Both the position numbers and the translations under genes were made by a program. Below the pieces are notes generated by a model, which saw only the letters and a list, made by a program, of their open reading frames with translations, was not told the DNA's origin and searched no databases. Shown here piece after piece: positions 62,134 through 62,230 of a stretch of 62,230 nt of DNA. How positions within the stretch are numbered: position 1 is the stretch's first letter; each line of letters opens with the position of its first letter. The stretch lies in contig CAJWFD010000009.1 in NCBI GenBank assembly GCA_913031435.1, forward strand, positions 1-62,230, given 5' to 3'. The stretch comes from an uncultured Cryomorphaceae bacterium. Its GTDB lineage: Bacteria > Bacteroidota > Bacteroidia > Flavobacteriales > Schleiferiaceae.

Positions 62134-62141
62134 CAAAAATA
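62134..62141 (-). promoter_or_regulatory. -7 box near the right edge
   Basis: The minus strand reads TATTTTTG, a perfect TAnnTTTG, pointing at the small frame at 61998-62099. The -33 region is unclear. The rest of 62100-62230 shows no gene. Confidence 0.35.
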
Positions 62142-62230
62142 CTAATGTTTCCTAATACATAAAGTAATCTTTAGGTCGCAAAAAGAACACAACAAAGTCC
62201 TACTTGAGATAACTTAAGGTTAAATTTGGA

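Overview
The window reads as chromosomal DNA of a Bacteroidota member, most likely a marine Flavobacteriales-type bacterium. The case rests on type IX secretion and gliding genes (PorV, PorU, a PorP/SprF protein, GldJ), a secreted protein with a type-B T9SS sorting domain, mevalonate-pathway genes beside a UbiA prenyltransferase, an NhaD-type sodium/proton antiporter, and many Bacteroidota-type -7 promoter boxes (TAnnTTTG) with little sign of Shine-Dalgarno sequences. Gene density is very high. I see no tRNA gene, insertion sequence, prophage or CRISPR array.

Layout. 1-190: apparent promoter and leader of an rRNA operon reading leftward out of the window. 229-3252: an SDR oxidoreductase and two pyruvate dehydrogenase genes (E2, E1-alpha). 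3355-11968: a divergent T9SS locus, porU-porV on the minus strand and porP/sprF-gldJ-murF on the plus strand. 11972-16773: acyl-CoA dehydrogenase, anmK, glutamate-family dehydrogenase and nhaD. 16861-20627: exbB-exbD-tonB-folC and a secreted protein. 20636-22145: rlmN and a decayed pirin gene. 22187-28420: a tightly overlapping minus-strand run of seven genes (RadC-like, alpha/alpha-toroid protein, AAC(3)-fold acetyltransferase, SDR, polysaccharide-deacetylase-like protein, FemAB/GNAT-like protein, HAD phosphatase), divergent from a DUF1972 glycosyltransferase. This run is the best candidate for an undescribed system, probably in surface-glycan or envelope modification.

29715-41162: mostly housekeeping and envelope genes (queA, truB, uppP, ftsX, leuS, an M23 peptidase, tryptophan 2,3-dioxygenase) and a PhoR/PhoB-like two-component pair. 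The pair is separated from a LuxE-like acyltransferase by an intergenic region with four 11-bp phased repeats and a hairpin. 42371-52466: a secreted protein, tyrS, a YopX-like protein, dsbD, tilS, pabB, lpd and lnt, mostly on the minus strand. 52496-58280: pssA, purS, an ACP phosphodiesterase-like gene, queD, fabD, mvaD, a mevalonate-kinase-like gene and a UbiA prenyltransferase on the plus strand. 58287-61964: a T9SS cargo protein and an M20 dipeptidase. The right edge holds a 29-bp perfect inverted-repeat terminator and a possible 33-residue gene.

How they fit together. PorU and PorV form the attachment machinery that would process cargo such as the 58287-60488 protein. ExbB/ExbD/TonB energise outer-membrane import. 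MurF, AnmK, UppP, the M23 peptidase, FtsX and Lnt build and recycle the envelope. MvaD, the GHMP kinase and UbiA supply and use isoprenoids. Function calls come from reading motifs and whole-protein resemblance by eye; no database search was run.
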